NCBI RefSeq assembly: GCF_030546935.1
Contig: NZ_JAUOPH010000003.1
Coordinates: 620,001 to 684,000, forward strand
Direction of reading: 5' to 3'
DNA length: 64,000 nucleotides
Source: Marinobacter sp. 2_MG-2023
GTDB taxonomy: Bacteria > Pseudomonadota > Gammaproteobacteria > Pseudomonadales > Oleiphilaceae
Notes under the pieces: generated by a model
Databases searched by the model: none
Seen by the model: only the letters and a program-made list of their open reading frames with translations
Told to the model about the DNA's origin: nothing
Shown: positions 34,185 to 43,350 of the stretch, piece after piece
Numbering within the stretch: position 1 is the stretch's first letter
Layout of the letters: every line of letters starts with the position of its first letter
Position numbers and translations under genes: made by a program

Positions 34185-35540
34185 TCAACGCTGACCGCTC
34201 ATTGCGAAACCGCGACTCAACACAAAGCGCAGCTCGTATTGGTCCTGATTATTTCTCAGTGACGAACGGAGATAAGACTGATAGAGCTGCACACCAAAGC
34301 TTGTGTGTTCAGCAAGCTGACGGGTCCAGCCCATGTTTATTCGGTGGACTTCGTCAACGATCACATCAGCATCTTCATCTGCATCGCCTTCCCAGCTATA
34401 TCCGAAGTTGAGCCTCTGAAGCGCGTCTAACTGGAAACCAAGATTAATACCGGCACGGTACTCATGAGTCGTAGCTCCGGAAAGTTGCGATTCCAGGATG
34501 GCACCTGCAGCGTATACCCCAAGGTCGCAGGCATCGCATACCCGTTGGTTGTTGTGGGTAATAGACAGTGAATCGCTGACCGTGAGGTCTCTTAACCTAA
34601 TGGTATCCGGCAGAAATGAAAACTCAGGCGGCACGTTCAGTGACAGATCGGTGGCGCTATCAGACATACTGCGGTCGTACTTCACAGCGGAACTCCAGTC
34701 GGTGGTGACCCAGGCACGCTCTACGAAACCCGTCATCGCGTCATACTCACTCGTGGTGCCGCCGCCGGCATACTCGATTTCTGCCTTGCTGCCCCCGCCC
34801 CCGATACTGAAGGACCCGCTCTCCAACTGCAGGCTGTATACCAGTTGTGCGGAATCAATGGTGATGTCTGTATTGTCTTCATCAGACCAACTGCGACTGA
34901 CGTTAAGGCTACCTGTGGAACGCTCACTCAGCCTTCGTGAAAACTCGCTACCAACGGTATAGGATTTCTGGTCATTGAGATCATCTTCACCAAAGCTTCG
35001 CCCTGCCTGGGCAAAAAACCTCAGGGTTGAAAGTTCACCCGGATAAAAACGCAGCCCTGCACCTGCACTCAAGGTATTCCGGGTATCGTAACTGGAGGGG
35101 TTTATCACGAACCCGGTGTCGTTGCGCACCGAGCTGACCGTGTGGCCTAGATTGAAATCGACGCGGCTACCGGGATCAAAGTACGCATAGCGGGAGGCGC
35201 CGGTGATGGAGCTGTTGTCTCTCAGCCCGCCGCCGGAGCCCTCCTGATCTGTTTCCAGAGTTCCGCCATATAGCAAAGCAAGTGAATTGGCCCCACTTTC
35301 CAGGGAGCCACCTATCTGCCCGGAGATACCGAGCGTGGGTTCTGTGTTGGTGTCAGTTGACGTTCCCTGATCCGTTCGAGTGTGTTTTACGCCCGTAAAC
35401 ACCGAGGCCGAACCAGAGAGTGTTTCAACATTGTCACTGAAACTCTGCCCTGTAACCGCAAGTGGCCAGGCTGAACAGACAACACCTGCATAAAGAAGGG
35501 TGAGACGAAATTTGCTTGCGTTCCCTGCTCTGCGTTCCAT
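34185..35540 (-). CDS. PEP-CTERM system-associated outer-membrane beta-barrel protein
   Basis: 451 residues. A signal peptide (FRLTLLYAGVVCSAWPLAVTGQS) is followed by a repeated alternation of short amphipathic strands (RYAYFDPGSRVDFNLGHTVSS, TLSAGAGLRFYPGELSTLRFFAQ), the pattern of a large outer-membrane barrel. This matches the putative barrel family found between the chain-length and glycosyltransferase genes of XrtA loci. The protein ends FVLSRGFAMSGQR, not in an aromatic residue. Probably the outer-membrane component for EPS secretion or for PEP-CTERM protein display. It starts four bases after the kinase-like gene. Confidence 0.85.
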   Translation of the reverse strand: MERRAGNASKFRLTLLYAGVVCSAWPLAVTGQSFSDNVETLSGSASVFTGVKHTRTDQGTSTDTNTEPTLGISGQIGGSLESGANSLALLYGGTLETDQEGSGGGLRDNSSITGASRYAYFDPGSRVDFNLGHTVSSVRNDTGFVINPSSYDTRNTLSAGAGLRFYPGELSTLRFFAQAGRSFGEDDLNDQKSYTVGSEFSRRLSERSTGSLNVSRSWSDEDNTDITIDSAQLVYSLQLESGSFSIGGGGSKAEIEYAGGGTTSEYDAMTGFVERAWVTTDWSSAVKYDRSMSDSATDLSLNVPPEFSFLPDTIRLRDLTVSDSLSITHNNQRVCDACDLGVYAAGAILESQLSGATTHEYRAGINLGFQLDALQRLNFGYSWEGDADEDADVIVDEVHRINMGWTRQLAEHTSFGVQLYQSYLRSSLRNNQDQYELRFVLSRGFAMSGQR

Positions 35541-35544
35541 GGGG

Positions 35545-36420
35545 CTACTCCTGAAAAATCAGGCCGGAGAATTTATCAGACCCGAGCGCGTCTACAGAAT
35601 CCGCAATAATCTCTCCGGTGACTTCCCCAAAAGGAACACCAAAGACGATCTGATCTGCGAAGCGCTCAAGGATCCGTCCCTCAGTATTTTCACGGAAAGG
35701 AGGTGCATTCAACACTATGCACCGATCCGGATAACGGGCCTTCAGCTCAGTAATCAGTTCGCGCATTCGTACGGCAGAAAACAACTCAACTGCAGAGGAT
35801 GCCTGAGTACCCGCAGGAATCACCGAAAGACGCTCAACACCACTGGGATAAATAATGGACTTAATAGTCAGCGATCGATCGCCAACGAAATCCGTAACGC
35901 CGTACTCCATCGGAGCTGAAACCAGGGCTTCCAGCTCATTGCTGTAAGGGTCGCAATCCACGAGCAATGCCGAGCTATGGGAATCCAGCCCGAAAGACGC
36001 GGCAAGATTAAATGCCGTCAGAAGCCCACCGGAGCCGTTACCGAGGCTACTGAACATCACTGTGAAATTGCCCTCGCCGGCGCGGTTGCGCAGCTGTATA
36101 CGCAGCTCGCGATAGGCGTCCATCACTTCTTTATCGGACATGCCGGAATAAATTATTTTCCGCTCCCGCAACTGTTCACGGCTCCACGGATTGGGGTTGC
36201 TGATTAACCCAAGGGACATCGACGAATCGTAAACGGTGGGCGGGTATTCATTGCGATCATGCTCTAAACGAGTCCAGTTCGGCTTGTCCCGATTCGAGCC
36301 TGCGTATGGTCGTTCTTTACGAAAACCATCTTCAGCTTTTGCTTCGCCCCTGTCTCGCTCGAACTGACGGCGCTCATCCTGGCTTTTCAGAAGTGCATTG
36401 TAGAGTTTGTTGTCATCCAT
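35545..36420 (-). CDS. XrtA-associated BY-kinase-like protein with degenerate ATP site
   Basis: 291 residues, the length and position of the XrtA-associated tyrosine autokinase. The MinD/CpsD-like core begins near residue 95 (DKEVMDAYRELRIQLRN). The Walker A region at about 125-135 reads SSLGNGSGGLL: the GKS/T lysine and hydroxyl are missing. Walker A' is LLVDCDPYSN with both aspartates kept. The Walker B region IVLNAPP has Asn where Asp is expected. No C-terminal tyrosine cluster is present. It may be an inactive or non-catalytic regulator of the chain-length protein. ATG 36420 shares TGATG with the upstream stop, and GGAGGAGG lies six bases before it. Confidence 0.85.
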   Translation of the reverse strand: MDDNKLYNALLKSQDERRQFERDRGEAKAEDGFRKERPYAGSNRDKPNWTRLEHDRNEYPPTVYDSSMSLGLISNPNPWSREQLRERKIIYSGMSDKEVMDAYRELRIQLRNRAGEGNFTVMFSSLGNGSGGLLTAFNLAASFGLDSHSSALLVDCDPYSNELEALVSAPMEYGVTDFVGDRSLTIKSIIYPSGVERLSVIPAGTQASSAVELFSAVRMRELITELKARYPDRCIVLNAPPFRENTEGRILERFADQIVFGVPFGEVTGEIIADSVDALGSDKFSGLIFQE

Positions 36421-38009
36421 CAATTGCCTCCTCCCGCTTCTCCAGATACCAGCCCGGTTAATTCGCTGGCTTTATTGATCAGCTGTTCCGGGGTAATACC
36501 CATTACACTGAAGACGAGAACGGCTAAATACGCGACCATGAAAACCGCCAGTATGATCAGGATCGAGAGAACATCCTTGCGCAGCAAACGGTCCTTCCAA
36601 GTGCTGCGGTAGTGAGGAATGGTGGTCAGCACTGGAATGGATTCCGGCAACGCCAGTTGCAGCGCCCGGGGTGAGCGTAGACGCTGATCAAACATCACCA
36701 GCATCACCAGCAAACCCAGCACCATGGCGCTACCCAGGAATGGGCCGGCCAGGCCGACCTGGTAAAGCTGCAGGCCATCCCAGTGAGTCGGATACGTTGC
36801 CGGCTCCTGAATCTTGTAACTCACGCCTTCACCCTGCACATCCAGAGTCATGGACAGCCGGGCTTTTTCCCGACGCTGAAGCATGTCTTCGTAAACGCCA
36901 CGAGTAACATCGTAGTCTCGCGTGAGCTCTGAGAGCTCCGCCTGGTTCTCTGCGACTCGCTGGGAACGCTCGAACCCCTCTTCGAGAAGCCGCTCCAGCG
37001 ACGCCAGGCGGTTTCTCTGAACGGCCAGACGTGTCGTGCTATCAGACAACTGTATTTTGAGGTTTTCGTAAACCGGGTTTTCCATAACCTCGGTCACACC
37101 ACCGTCCCGGTCATCATCAGTTTGCGTGGACACACGCTTTTCAAGGTCAGCAATCTGGTCCTGAATACTGACGACGTCCGGATGACGTTCGTGATAACGC
37201 AACAACAGCGAATCCAGCTCCTGCCGCATATTGGCCAGTCGGCGTTCGGCGGACGACTTGCCAGGGTCGATAGTGATGCGACGCACTGGCTGCTCATTCT
37301 CAAGCTGCCGCCGGGTTAACTGCACTTCGGATTCAGTTTGCTGAATTTCCAGCTTCAGGTTTTCAATATCCCTTCGCAGGCTTTCAATCCTGGCGAGCAC
37401 ACTGCTCTCGGTTCCATCCTGATTGCCGGATTTGAATTCCTTCAGCCGTTGCTCGGCCTCTTCGAGCTGGCGCTGATAGGTTTTGACCTGGGAATCGATA
37501 AATTCAAACGCCCCTTGGCTCTCGGAACGTTTTTTACGCACGGTACGCTCAACAAAACGGTTCAGCACCGCACTGAGGACCTGGAAGGACTCATCAGGGC
37601 TTCCACTGGTATAGCTCAGCTCCAGGAAATTCCTGTTGGATACCCGAATACCGACCTGCTTGCGCAGGGTGCTGATCTTTCCGTTGCGCACAGCATCCGT
37701 TTCACCGCCTCTTATCAGCCCGGTATCCAGAGCGATCTGCTCAAGGAATGAACGGCTTTGCATCATCTCCCGGGCTTCGTTGATACGGTCAAGCTGAGTC
37801 ATCTCAGCTTTGCCTCGAAGCAGCGGTTGGAGAATATTGGACTGGTCTGCGTACAAAACAGCCTGCGAGGTATAACTCTTCGGTGTTACATAGCCCAGCG
37901 TCAACACCCCTGCTGTAACGGTCATAAAGATGATGACCGCTGCCAGCCTGTGCCGGTAAAGCTCAAGCTTTACCGCACGAAGGGTATCAATTATGAACTG
38001 TATATCCAT
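36420..38009 (-). CDS. XrtA-system polysaccharide chain-length determinant (Wzz/Wzc N-domain type)
   Basis: 529 residues. An N-terminal transmembrane helix (AAVIIFMTVTAGVLTLGYV) is followed by a Wzz domain, a long coiled coil at about 170-390 (QLEEAEQRLKEFKSG, RIESLRRDIENLKLEIQQTE), GNVR-like and second-helix segments near 420 and a third hydrophobic helix near 480. There is no kinase domain; that part is the separate downstream gene. It sets chain length and links the inner-membrane machinery to the export channel. Coupled to the export gene upstream and the kinase-like gene downstream by one-base overlaps. Confidence 0.92.
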   Translation of the reverse strand: MDIQFIIDTLRAVKLELYRHRLAAVIIFMTVTAGVLTLGYVTPKSYTSQAVLYADQSNILQPLLRGKAEMTQLDRINEAREMMQSRSFLEQIALDTGLIRGGETDAVRNGKISTLRKQVGIRVSNRNFLELSYTSGSPDESFQVLSAVLNRFVERTVRKKRSESQGAFEFIDSQVKTYQRQLEEAEQRLKEFKSGNQDGTESSVLARIESLRRDIENLKLEIQQTESEVQLTRRQLENEQPVRRITIDPGKSSAERRLANMRQELDSLLLRYHERHPDVVSIQDQIADLEKRVSTQTDDDRDGGVTEVMENPVYENLKIQLSDSTTRLAVQRNRLASLERLLEEGFERSQRVAENQAELSELTRDYDVTRGVYEDMLQRREKARLSMTLDVQGEGVSYKIQEPATYPTHWDGLQLYQVGLAGPFLGSAMVLGLLVMLVMFDQRLRSPRALQLALPESIPVLTTIPHYRSTWKDRLLRKDVLSILIILAVFMVAYLAVLVFSVMGITPEQLINKASELTGLVSGEAGGGN

Positions 38010-38647
38010 CAGAGCTCGCCCCGGAACAACTGCTTACGGGGCACACTGATGACGTCGCCCGGCTGCAGGCTATGATTCGTGCGCATATCACCGTCAGTAA
38101 GAATGGCCTCGAGATCCAGACCAAAACTCTGGTACTCACCATTGATCTCGCGGTGCAGAATGGCACGGCTGTCGGCGGCAAAATCGGTAACACCGCCGGC
38201 CATCAACACAACGTCCAGCACCGTCATGCCTGGCTGGAAAGCAACGGACTGTGGCGAAGCAACCTGGCCGGTAATACGTATCCGGTTTCGAAACTCTTTA
38301 CTTAGCGGGTTGGTGACCATCACCGTGACTTCCGGGGTACGAATATATTCCCCCAGGGTGTTGCTGATCTCAGAGGCCAGATCTTCAGGTTTTTTACCTT
38401 CTGCCTTTACATCGCCCATCAGAGGCAAGGAGATAAAGCCATCTGGTCGAACAACGATGGACTGGCCCAGCTCCGGGTTGCGCCATACGTGCACAGAGAC
38501 GGTATCTCCTACACCAATTTCGTAAGGCTCAGCTTCCAGTTCTGATGCCGGCGGCATTTCAGCGGAAGACGGCAGGCCAGAGCAGGCTGCAATGAATAGC
38601 CCGAGAACTGCAATTAATCCCGCTCGCATTAACGTAGTAATAGTCAT
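38009..38647 (-). CDS. Polysaccharide export lipoprotein, Wza/EpsE-like, XrtA type
   Basis: 212 residues, short compared with E. coli Wza, as usual in XrtA loci. Lipobox LFIAAC with Cys22 gives a lipoprotein. The Poly_export domain (EPYEIGVGDTVSVHVWRNPELGQSI) is followed by SLBB-like sequence (RIRITGQVASPQSVAFQPGMTVLDVVLMAGG). It forms the periplasmic/outer-membrane part of the export channel; the short length suggests it needs a separate outer-membrane pore, perhaps the barrel encoded downstream. GGAGGG lies five bases before the ATG. Confidence 0.93.
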   Translation of the reverse strand: MTITTLMRAGLIAVLGLFIAACSGLPSSAEMPPASELEAEPYEIGVGDTVSVHVWRNPELGQSIVVRPDGFISLPLMGDVKAEGKKPEDLASEISNTLGEYIRTPEVTVMVTNPLSKEFRNRIRITGQVASPQSVAFQPGMTVLDVVLMAGGVTDFAADSRAILHREINGEYQSFGLDLEAILTDGDMRTNHSLQPGDVISVPRKQLFRGEL

Positions 38648-38686
38648 AAACGCCCTCCAAATCCTTGTTTTTTCTTCGTCTGTTTA

Positions 38687-40093
38687 TTACCGAACGCCTT
38701 TCCCCAAGAGAATTACTTCCACTGTCTGGATCATGATGAGGAAATCCATCAAAAGGCTGTGATTTTTGGAATAGTAAAGATCGTACTCCAGCTTGCCCCG
38801 GGCGTCTTCTACCGATGCTCCATAGGGGTATTTAAGCTGTGCCCAGCCCATTAAGCCAGGCTTTACATAATGTCGGGTGTCATAAAACGGGATCTTTTCT
38901 TTCAGTTCCGAGACAAACTCCGGCCTTTCCGGGCGCGGCCCAACGATACTCATTTCGCCTTTGATCACGTTATAGATCTGCGGCAGCTCATCCAGGCGTG
39001 TGTTTCGTATGAACGCGCCCACCCTGGTTACACGGTTGTCGTTGGCGGATGCCCAGCGAGCTTTACCATCTTTTTCTGCATCCTGACGCATGCTTCGAAA
39101 CTTGTAGATTCGAAACTCTTTGCCCAGCATTCCGATTCGGTTCTGGCTATACAGGATAGGTCGCCCGGTCTCCAGAAACACCGCAATGGCAGTGAGAATA
39201 ATAAACGGCAACATCACAGCCAGGAGCGTGAGACTGATCAGCAAGTCCAGAGAACGCTTTGCAATGTCACGGGTTTTGGAGGCCTGAAACCCCTCTGAAA
39301 ATACGATCCAGGATGGGTGCACCATATCCAGCTTGGCTTTTTTCAGTTCCCGCTCGTAGAAATCTATGCCATTGGTTATGGCAATACCGCGCAGTTTGCA
39401 CTCCATCAGCTCGGGCACTGGCAACCAACCGCCTTCCTTGCGACGACGCTCTTGCTGCGCAATAACAATCTCGGAAACCCGGTTTTGACGGCAGAATTGG
39501 TAAAAATCATAGGGTGTGGGTAGCAATTTGTCAGCAGGAACTGCGCCATTCGGATTCTCTGCGATACAGCCGATGATCTGCACACCGAGTGCGCGCATGT
39601 TGCGCTCATATTCGTCCAGAAGAGTTGCTGCGAAATCACCCCCTCCGAAAATCACCACACGGCGCACCAATTGCTTCAGATCCACAACCCAGAGAAACAA
39701 GAGCCGCATGCCAATCACGACGACAGAGGCGAAAATCACAGCCCAGAACAAATTCGTGCTGCCCGGATCGGCAGATGGAAGCACCAGATAGAGAAGCTTC
39801 AGCCCTATCCCGCCAACAAAACAGTAAGCAACCAAGGTACGGAAAAAAAGAGCTGAAACACTCTCATGAACCATAGCTAAATAGCCGCCCATGGCCAGGG
39901 TTCCACAGCTCAGGATCAATGCAAAAAGGACGGACGACAGAGGACTTGTGATCACAGAAGGATAACCGACACCCGCAATAGAGAGCAGGAGCCCAAGAAA
40001 GGTAAAAATCAAATATAAAACGATGAATTCCAGCGCACCAAGCACCAGATAAGGGATATGAAGGTAATGCTTCCGAAACCGTATATAGGACAC
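38687..40093 (-). CDS. Initiating sugar-1-phosphate transferase, XrtA/PEP-CTERM type
   Basis: About 468 residues; first gene of the long EPS operon. Five or so N-terminal helices, a Rossmann-like middle part (RRVVIFGGGDFAATLLDEY) and a C-terminal bacterial sugar transferase domain: KRSLDLLISLTLLAVMLPF, KFRSMRQDAEKDG, RNTRLDELPQIYNVIKGEMSIVGPRPERPEF. It transfers a sugar phosphate to undecaprenyl phosphate and starts repeat-unit assembly. The frame is open to GTG 40162, but GTG 40093 has AAGGAAG six bases upstream and gives the N-terminus seen in the family (FRKHYLHIPYLVLG). Confidence 0.92.
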   Translation of the reverse strand: MSYIRFRKHYLHIPYLVLGALEFIVLYLIFTFLGLLLSIAGVGYPSVITSPLSSVLFALILSCGTLAMGGYLAMVHESVSALFFRTLVAYCFVGGIGLKLLYLVLPSADPGSTNLFWAVIFASVVVIGMRLLFLWVVDLKQLVRRVVIFGGGDFAATLLDEYERNMRALGVQIIGCIAENPNGAVPADKLLPTPYDFYQFCRQNRVSEIVIAQQERRRKEGGWLPVPELMECKLRGIAITNGIDFYERELKKAKLDMVHPSWIVFSEGFQASKTRDIAKRSLDLLISLTLLAVMLPFIILTAIAVFLETGRPILYSQNRIGMLGKEFRIYKFRSMRQDAEKDGKARWASANDNRVTRVGAFIRNTRLDELPQIYNVIKGEMSIVGPRPERPEFVSELKEKIPFYDTRHYVKPGLMGWAQLKYPYGASVEDARGKLEYDLYYSKNHSLLMDFLIMIQTVEVILLGKGVR

Positions 40094-40411
40094 GCCGAAC
40101 TTCCTTGTCGTCTGCACAACTCCATGCGCCAGACCAACATCAAATTCTCCGGCGGCGAACACTCAACCTGACACTAGAGCGACTCCGCGCCACCGGTTCC
40201 CTGTTATTCTATGGCCTATTTTGCGCTGACCAAGAAGTAATCACAACTCATTGTATCTTTTGGTAACACAGTTTTACATTGTTTTTCTTGGCAACGGGAA
40301 TTTACTCGCTTCAAGAATTGTATTTGCACGGTCAGTAGGTGAAAATTGAACAATCGGTGCAAACAGATGGTTAGTAACATAGGCTATCAGCACCATTGGA
40401 CAGGAGATCCC
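40094..40411. other. Divergent control region between the two XrtA transcription units
   Basis: About 320 bp separate the first genes of the minus-strand EPS operon and the plus-strand deacetylase-ATPase pair. The centre is AT-rich with several TACAAT-like hexamers, consistent with sigma-70 promoters in both directions, but none has a convincing -35. I found no sigma-54 element here, in contrast to the PEP-CTERM genes. No ORF of note. Confidence 0.45.
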
Positions 40412-41320
40412 ATGCCCGGTACGGAACCATCTTCACCCTTGCACGCCATGAGTATAGACGTAGAAGATTACTTCCACGTTGCTGCCCTTTCTGGAGTGAT
40501 TCATCCGGACCAGTGGAACTCTCTGCCCTCACGAGTGGAACAGAATACGGAGCGCCTGCTATCCCTGTTTAATAAACATCAAGTAAAGGCAACGTTCTTT
40601 GTATTAGGCTGGGTAGCCGAGAGATTCCCTACTCTTATCCGCAAGCTGTCTGACCACGGTCACGAAATTGCCTCCCATGGATACAGCCACCAGCTGATTT
40701 ATAATCAGACTCGGGACGTGTTTCGTGAAGAAACCATTCGCTCTAAAGCTTTGCTGGAAGACATTACAGGCAAAGCCGTAGAAGGTTACCGAGCCGCGAG
40801 CTACTCCATTACCCGGGAGTCCCTCTGGGCACTGGATGTACTAAGCGAGGTCGGCTTTACTTGGGATTCGAGCATTTTCCCGATTCGACACGATCGCTAC
40901 GGTATTCCCGGTTCACCGTCTGCACCCTACTCGATAGAAACTGCCAGCGGAGCCATCATCCGCGAGTTCCCACTGACCACCGCCCACATAATGGGGCTTT
41001 CCATACCTGCCGCCGGTGGCGGTTATTTCCGTCAGTTCCCCTATCCGGTGTTTCGTTACCTGTTCCGCAACGCATCGGGGTTCGGTGCGCGCCCTCAGAT
41101 GTTTTATCTGCACCCCTGGGAGATAGACCCGGAGCAGCCACGTTACAATGACGCAAGCTGGTTCTCACGCTTCCGGCATTATACTAACCTTGATCAGTGC
41201 CACGATCGCCTCGAACGACTACTCGGGGACTTCCGGTTCGGAACCGTGAGTGAAAGCTATAATGCCTATGAACCAGACAAAACCCTGCTGCGCAGCGATC
41301 AGATGATCCGCCTCGCCTGA
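40412..41320 (+). CDS. XrtA/PEP-CTERM-associated polysaccharide deacetylase (CE4)
   Basis: About 302 residues with a NodB-homology domain. AMSIDVEDYFH carries the first Asp pair, HGHEIASHGYSHQLIY the HxxxxH zinc ligands, EGYRAASYSIT the RxxxY motif and FYLHPWEID the late His motif. Presumed to remove N-acetyl groups from the EPS or its precursor. No signal peptide is visible. The frame is open from TTG 40346 and ATG 40367; ATG 40412 has AGGAG five bases upstream and is preferred. It pairs with the ATPase gene 31 bp downstream. Confidence 0.9.
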   Translation: MPGTEPSSPLHAMSIDVEDYFHVAALSGVIHPDQWNSLPSRVEQNTERLLSLFNKHQVKATFFVLGWVAERFPTLIRKLSDHGHEIASHGYSHQLIYNQTRDVFREETIRSKALLEDITGKAVEGYRAASYSITRESLWALDVLSEVGFTWDSSIFPIRHDRYGIPGSPSAPYSIETASGAIIREFPLTTAHIMGLSIPAAGGGYFRQFPYPVFRYLFRNASGFGARPQMFYLHPWEIDPEQPRYNDASWFSRFRHYTNLDQCHDRLERLLGDFRFGTVSESYNAYEPDKTLLRSDQMIRLA

Positions 41321-41351
41321 TTCAGGGCACAGAGCTGAATAGGAACTGAAT

Positions 41352-42392
41352 ATGTATCTTGAATTTTTCGGTCTCCACAGACACCCCTTCCGCATCACAC
41401 CGGAAGACGATTTTATTTACATGAGCCAGCAGCATTCGCGGGCTTATGTGTATATGTCCTCAGCGATCTGGAGCTCTGAGGGCTTCGTAGTGATCAGTGG
41501 TGAGATTGGCTCGGGCAAAACTACCCTGCTGAAAAAGACAGTCCGTAACCTTGAAGGCAATCTGAAGCTGCTTAATATTGCCTATACCAATCTTGAATCA
41601 AAGGATTTGTTTGGCCTGATTCTTCGGAAAGCCGGGCTGCAGGTGGCCGACGACAGCAAGGTTGCCATGCTGTTTCAGATTACAGATTACCTGGAGAGAA
41701 TGGCTTCCGCTGGCACTCCGGTGGTACTAACCATCGACGAAGCGCAGAATCTTACCCGGGAAAACCTGGAAGACATCCGCATGCTGGCCGGCATGGAAAG
41801 CATGGGCGGGCCTTCAATGCGCGTCATTCTTCTTGGCCAGCCGGAACTGAAGCAAGCGGTTCTGGACATCCCCCAACTCGCTCAGCGTGTGAAACTGTTC
41901 TTTCACCTGGAAGGGCTCACTTACGCAGAAACAGCCGAGTACATCGACTACCGGCTATTGGTTTCCGGCCACGGCGGTAACAAGCTTTTTGATGGCGATA
42001 CGGTCCGCGAAATCCACAAGCTGAGCAAAGGCATACCACGGCTGATCAACAAGTTGTGCGACGGCATGATGATGTGCGCCTATTCGGAAGACCGCCCGTT
42101 TATTGACCCCCATGATCTCAAATCCATTCGCAAGGATTTGCTGGGGGACGAGCTACCGACGAATACGCCCAAAACAGCCGAACTCCGGAAGCGGGAACAC
42201 CCGGCACAAGCACAAAGCGACCAACACACAGGCGAGCTAGCCGGCGCGGCTAACGCATTGCTGCGGATGGCAGAAGCACTGGAGAGAATTGAGAGCCGCC
42301 TTGCCAATGCCTTCCCGGAAGAACAATCCACTCCAAAGCAAAGCTTTGGAACGCCAGACAACGTGAAACCGCTCTCACCCGGGCGCAAATAA
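41352..42392 (+). CDS. XrtA-associated ATPase, ExeA/GspA-like
   Basis: 346 residues. AAA domain with Walker A GEIGSGKTTLL near residue 55, Walker B VVLTIDEAQNL near residue 130 and the ExeA start MYLEFFGLHRHPFRITPEDDFIY. The C-terminal 80 residues are charged and low in complexity, ending in a proline-rich tail. No transmembrane helix is obvious. The family is a constant part of exosortase A EPS loci; its partner is not established, perhaps assembly or energising of the export machinery. It ends just before a strong terminator. Confidence 0.92.
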   Translation: MYLEFFGLHRHPFRITPEDDFIYMSQQHSRAYVYMSSAIWSSEGFVVISGEIGSGKTTLLKKTVRNLEGNLKLLNIAYTNLESKDLFGLILRKAGLQVADDSKVAMLFQITDYLERMASAGTPVVLTIDEAQNLTRENLEDIRMLAGMESMGGPSMRVILLGQPELKQAVLDIPQLAQRVKLFFHLEGLTYAETAEYIDYRLLVSGHGGNKLFDGDTVREIHKLSKGIPRLINKLCDGMMMCAYSEDRPFIDPHDLKSIRKDLLGDELPTNTPKTAELRKREHPAQAQSDQHTGELAGAANALLRMAEALERIESRLANAFPEEQSTPKQSFGTPDNVKPLSPGRK

Positions 42393-42406
42393 GCCCGGTT
42401 ATAACG

Positions 42407-42434
42407 AAAAAATCCCGGGCAAGCCCGGGATTTT
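42407..42434. terminator. Bidirectional rho-independent terminator
   Basis: A6 tract, TCCCGGGC stem pairing with GCCCGGGA across a two-base AA loop, then T6. Shared by the converging ATPase and PEP-CTERM genes. Confidence 0.92.
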
Positions 42435-42457
42435 TTGTTCAAACTAACCCTGAACGA

Positions 42458-43180
42458 TTATTTCGACGCTCTTTTCCGTGTAACACCAAGACCCAACAAT
42501 CCAAGCCCCAAGAGTGCAAATGTACCTGGCTCTGGCACCGCAACAGAACCAATGGTTACGTTATCCAGCCCATAGCCGTCGCCATTGGCGTTAGAGAAAA
42601 TGCTCATATCACCAAGACCGGCAGCATCAAACAAGCTGATGTAGAAAACCTTACCACTACCCAGCGCACTACCAAAAATATCACCGAAACTGAAATCCAC
42701 ACCGCCTATGGAGAAACGGCCACCCGAATCGTTCGGATCGGTCATATAGAAGCCCATAGCGTTATAGCCTGCGGTTGGTGAAATTTCCATTTCACGAGCA
42801 TCCATACTGTCGAGCCAGTTAGGCGAAGATAGTGAAAAGCGACCGCTGAATGGGGAGGCGCTGTTGTTGAGAACAGCAAGCCCGTCCGAACAGTTGAAAC
42901 TGCCATTATCACAAGCACCACCTACTCCCTGCGTGACGCTAGTGAAAGAAGTCCCCGCAACAAGAACTGAATCAATTGTCAGATCCTGTGCACCCACGGT
43001 GTACCCTCTGTCGAAGGTCTCAGTAAGACCACTTCCACCTAATGTCGACAGAAAAGCCGTTTCTGCAGCTGTAGCGGCAGCATTGCCCTCACCGCTGATT
43101 GTCAGTACTGGCACGGCACTAACCAATGAAGACACGCTCAGTGTCAATCCCGCTACTGCTAATTTAATGGCTGTTTTCAT
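42458..43180 (-). CDS. PEP-CTERM sorting-domain protein
   Basis: About 240 residues. Signal peptide MKTAIKLAVAGLTLSVSSLVSA, then a Gly/Ser/Asp-rich domain of beta-sandwich character (TFDRGYTVGAQDLTI, YNAMGFYMTDPNDSGGRFSIGG, NGDGYGLDNVTIGS) with two cysteines, and a C-terminal signal VPEPGT, a hydrophobic stretch and RKRASK. The domain resembles the PEP-CTERM protein at 45113 in its late DNVTIG/DMVIGD block, so the two probably share a fold. The frame is open to 43198, but ATG 43180 has AGGAG eight bases upstream. A near-perfect sigma-54 promoter lies 64 bp upstream. Confidence 0.93.
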   Translation of the reverse strand: MKTAIKLAVAGLTLSVSSLVSAVPVLTISGEGNAAATAAETAFLSTLGGSGLTETFDRGYTVGAQDLTIDSVLVAGTSFTSVTQGVGGACDNGSFNCSDGLAVLNNSASPFSGRFSLSSPNWLDSMDAREMEISPTAGYNAMGFYMTDPNDSGGRFSIGGVDFSFGDIFGSALGSGKVFYISLFDAAGLGDMSIFSNANGDGYGLDNVTIGSVAVPEPGTFALLGLGLLGLGVTRKRASK

Positions 43181-43243
43181 TGGTACTACTCCTGGCATCC
43201 TGGTTTAGTCGCAGTAACCTAAAGCGACCTTTACAACAGAATT

Positions 43244-43258
43244 GCAAACCCTGTGCCA
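43244..43258 (-). promoter_or_regulatory. Sigma-54-type -24/-12 promoter of the PEP-CTERM gene at 42458-43180
   Basis: The minus strand reads TGGCAC, AGGGT, TTGC: a full consensus match with GG and GC exactly ten bases apart. The start codon is about 64 bp downstream of the -12 GC. Confidence 0.85.
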
Positions 43259-43350
43259 AAATAAATAACCCATAATATTCAGAAACTTAACTTCTATCAG
43301 ACACTTGGAGCGTAAAGGTTCCTGACACTCATTGCTACTGAGTAAAGCCT

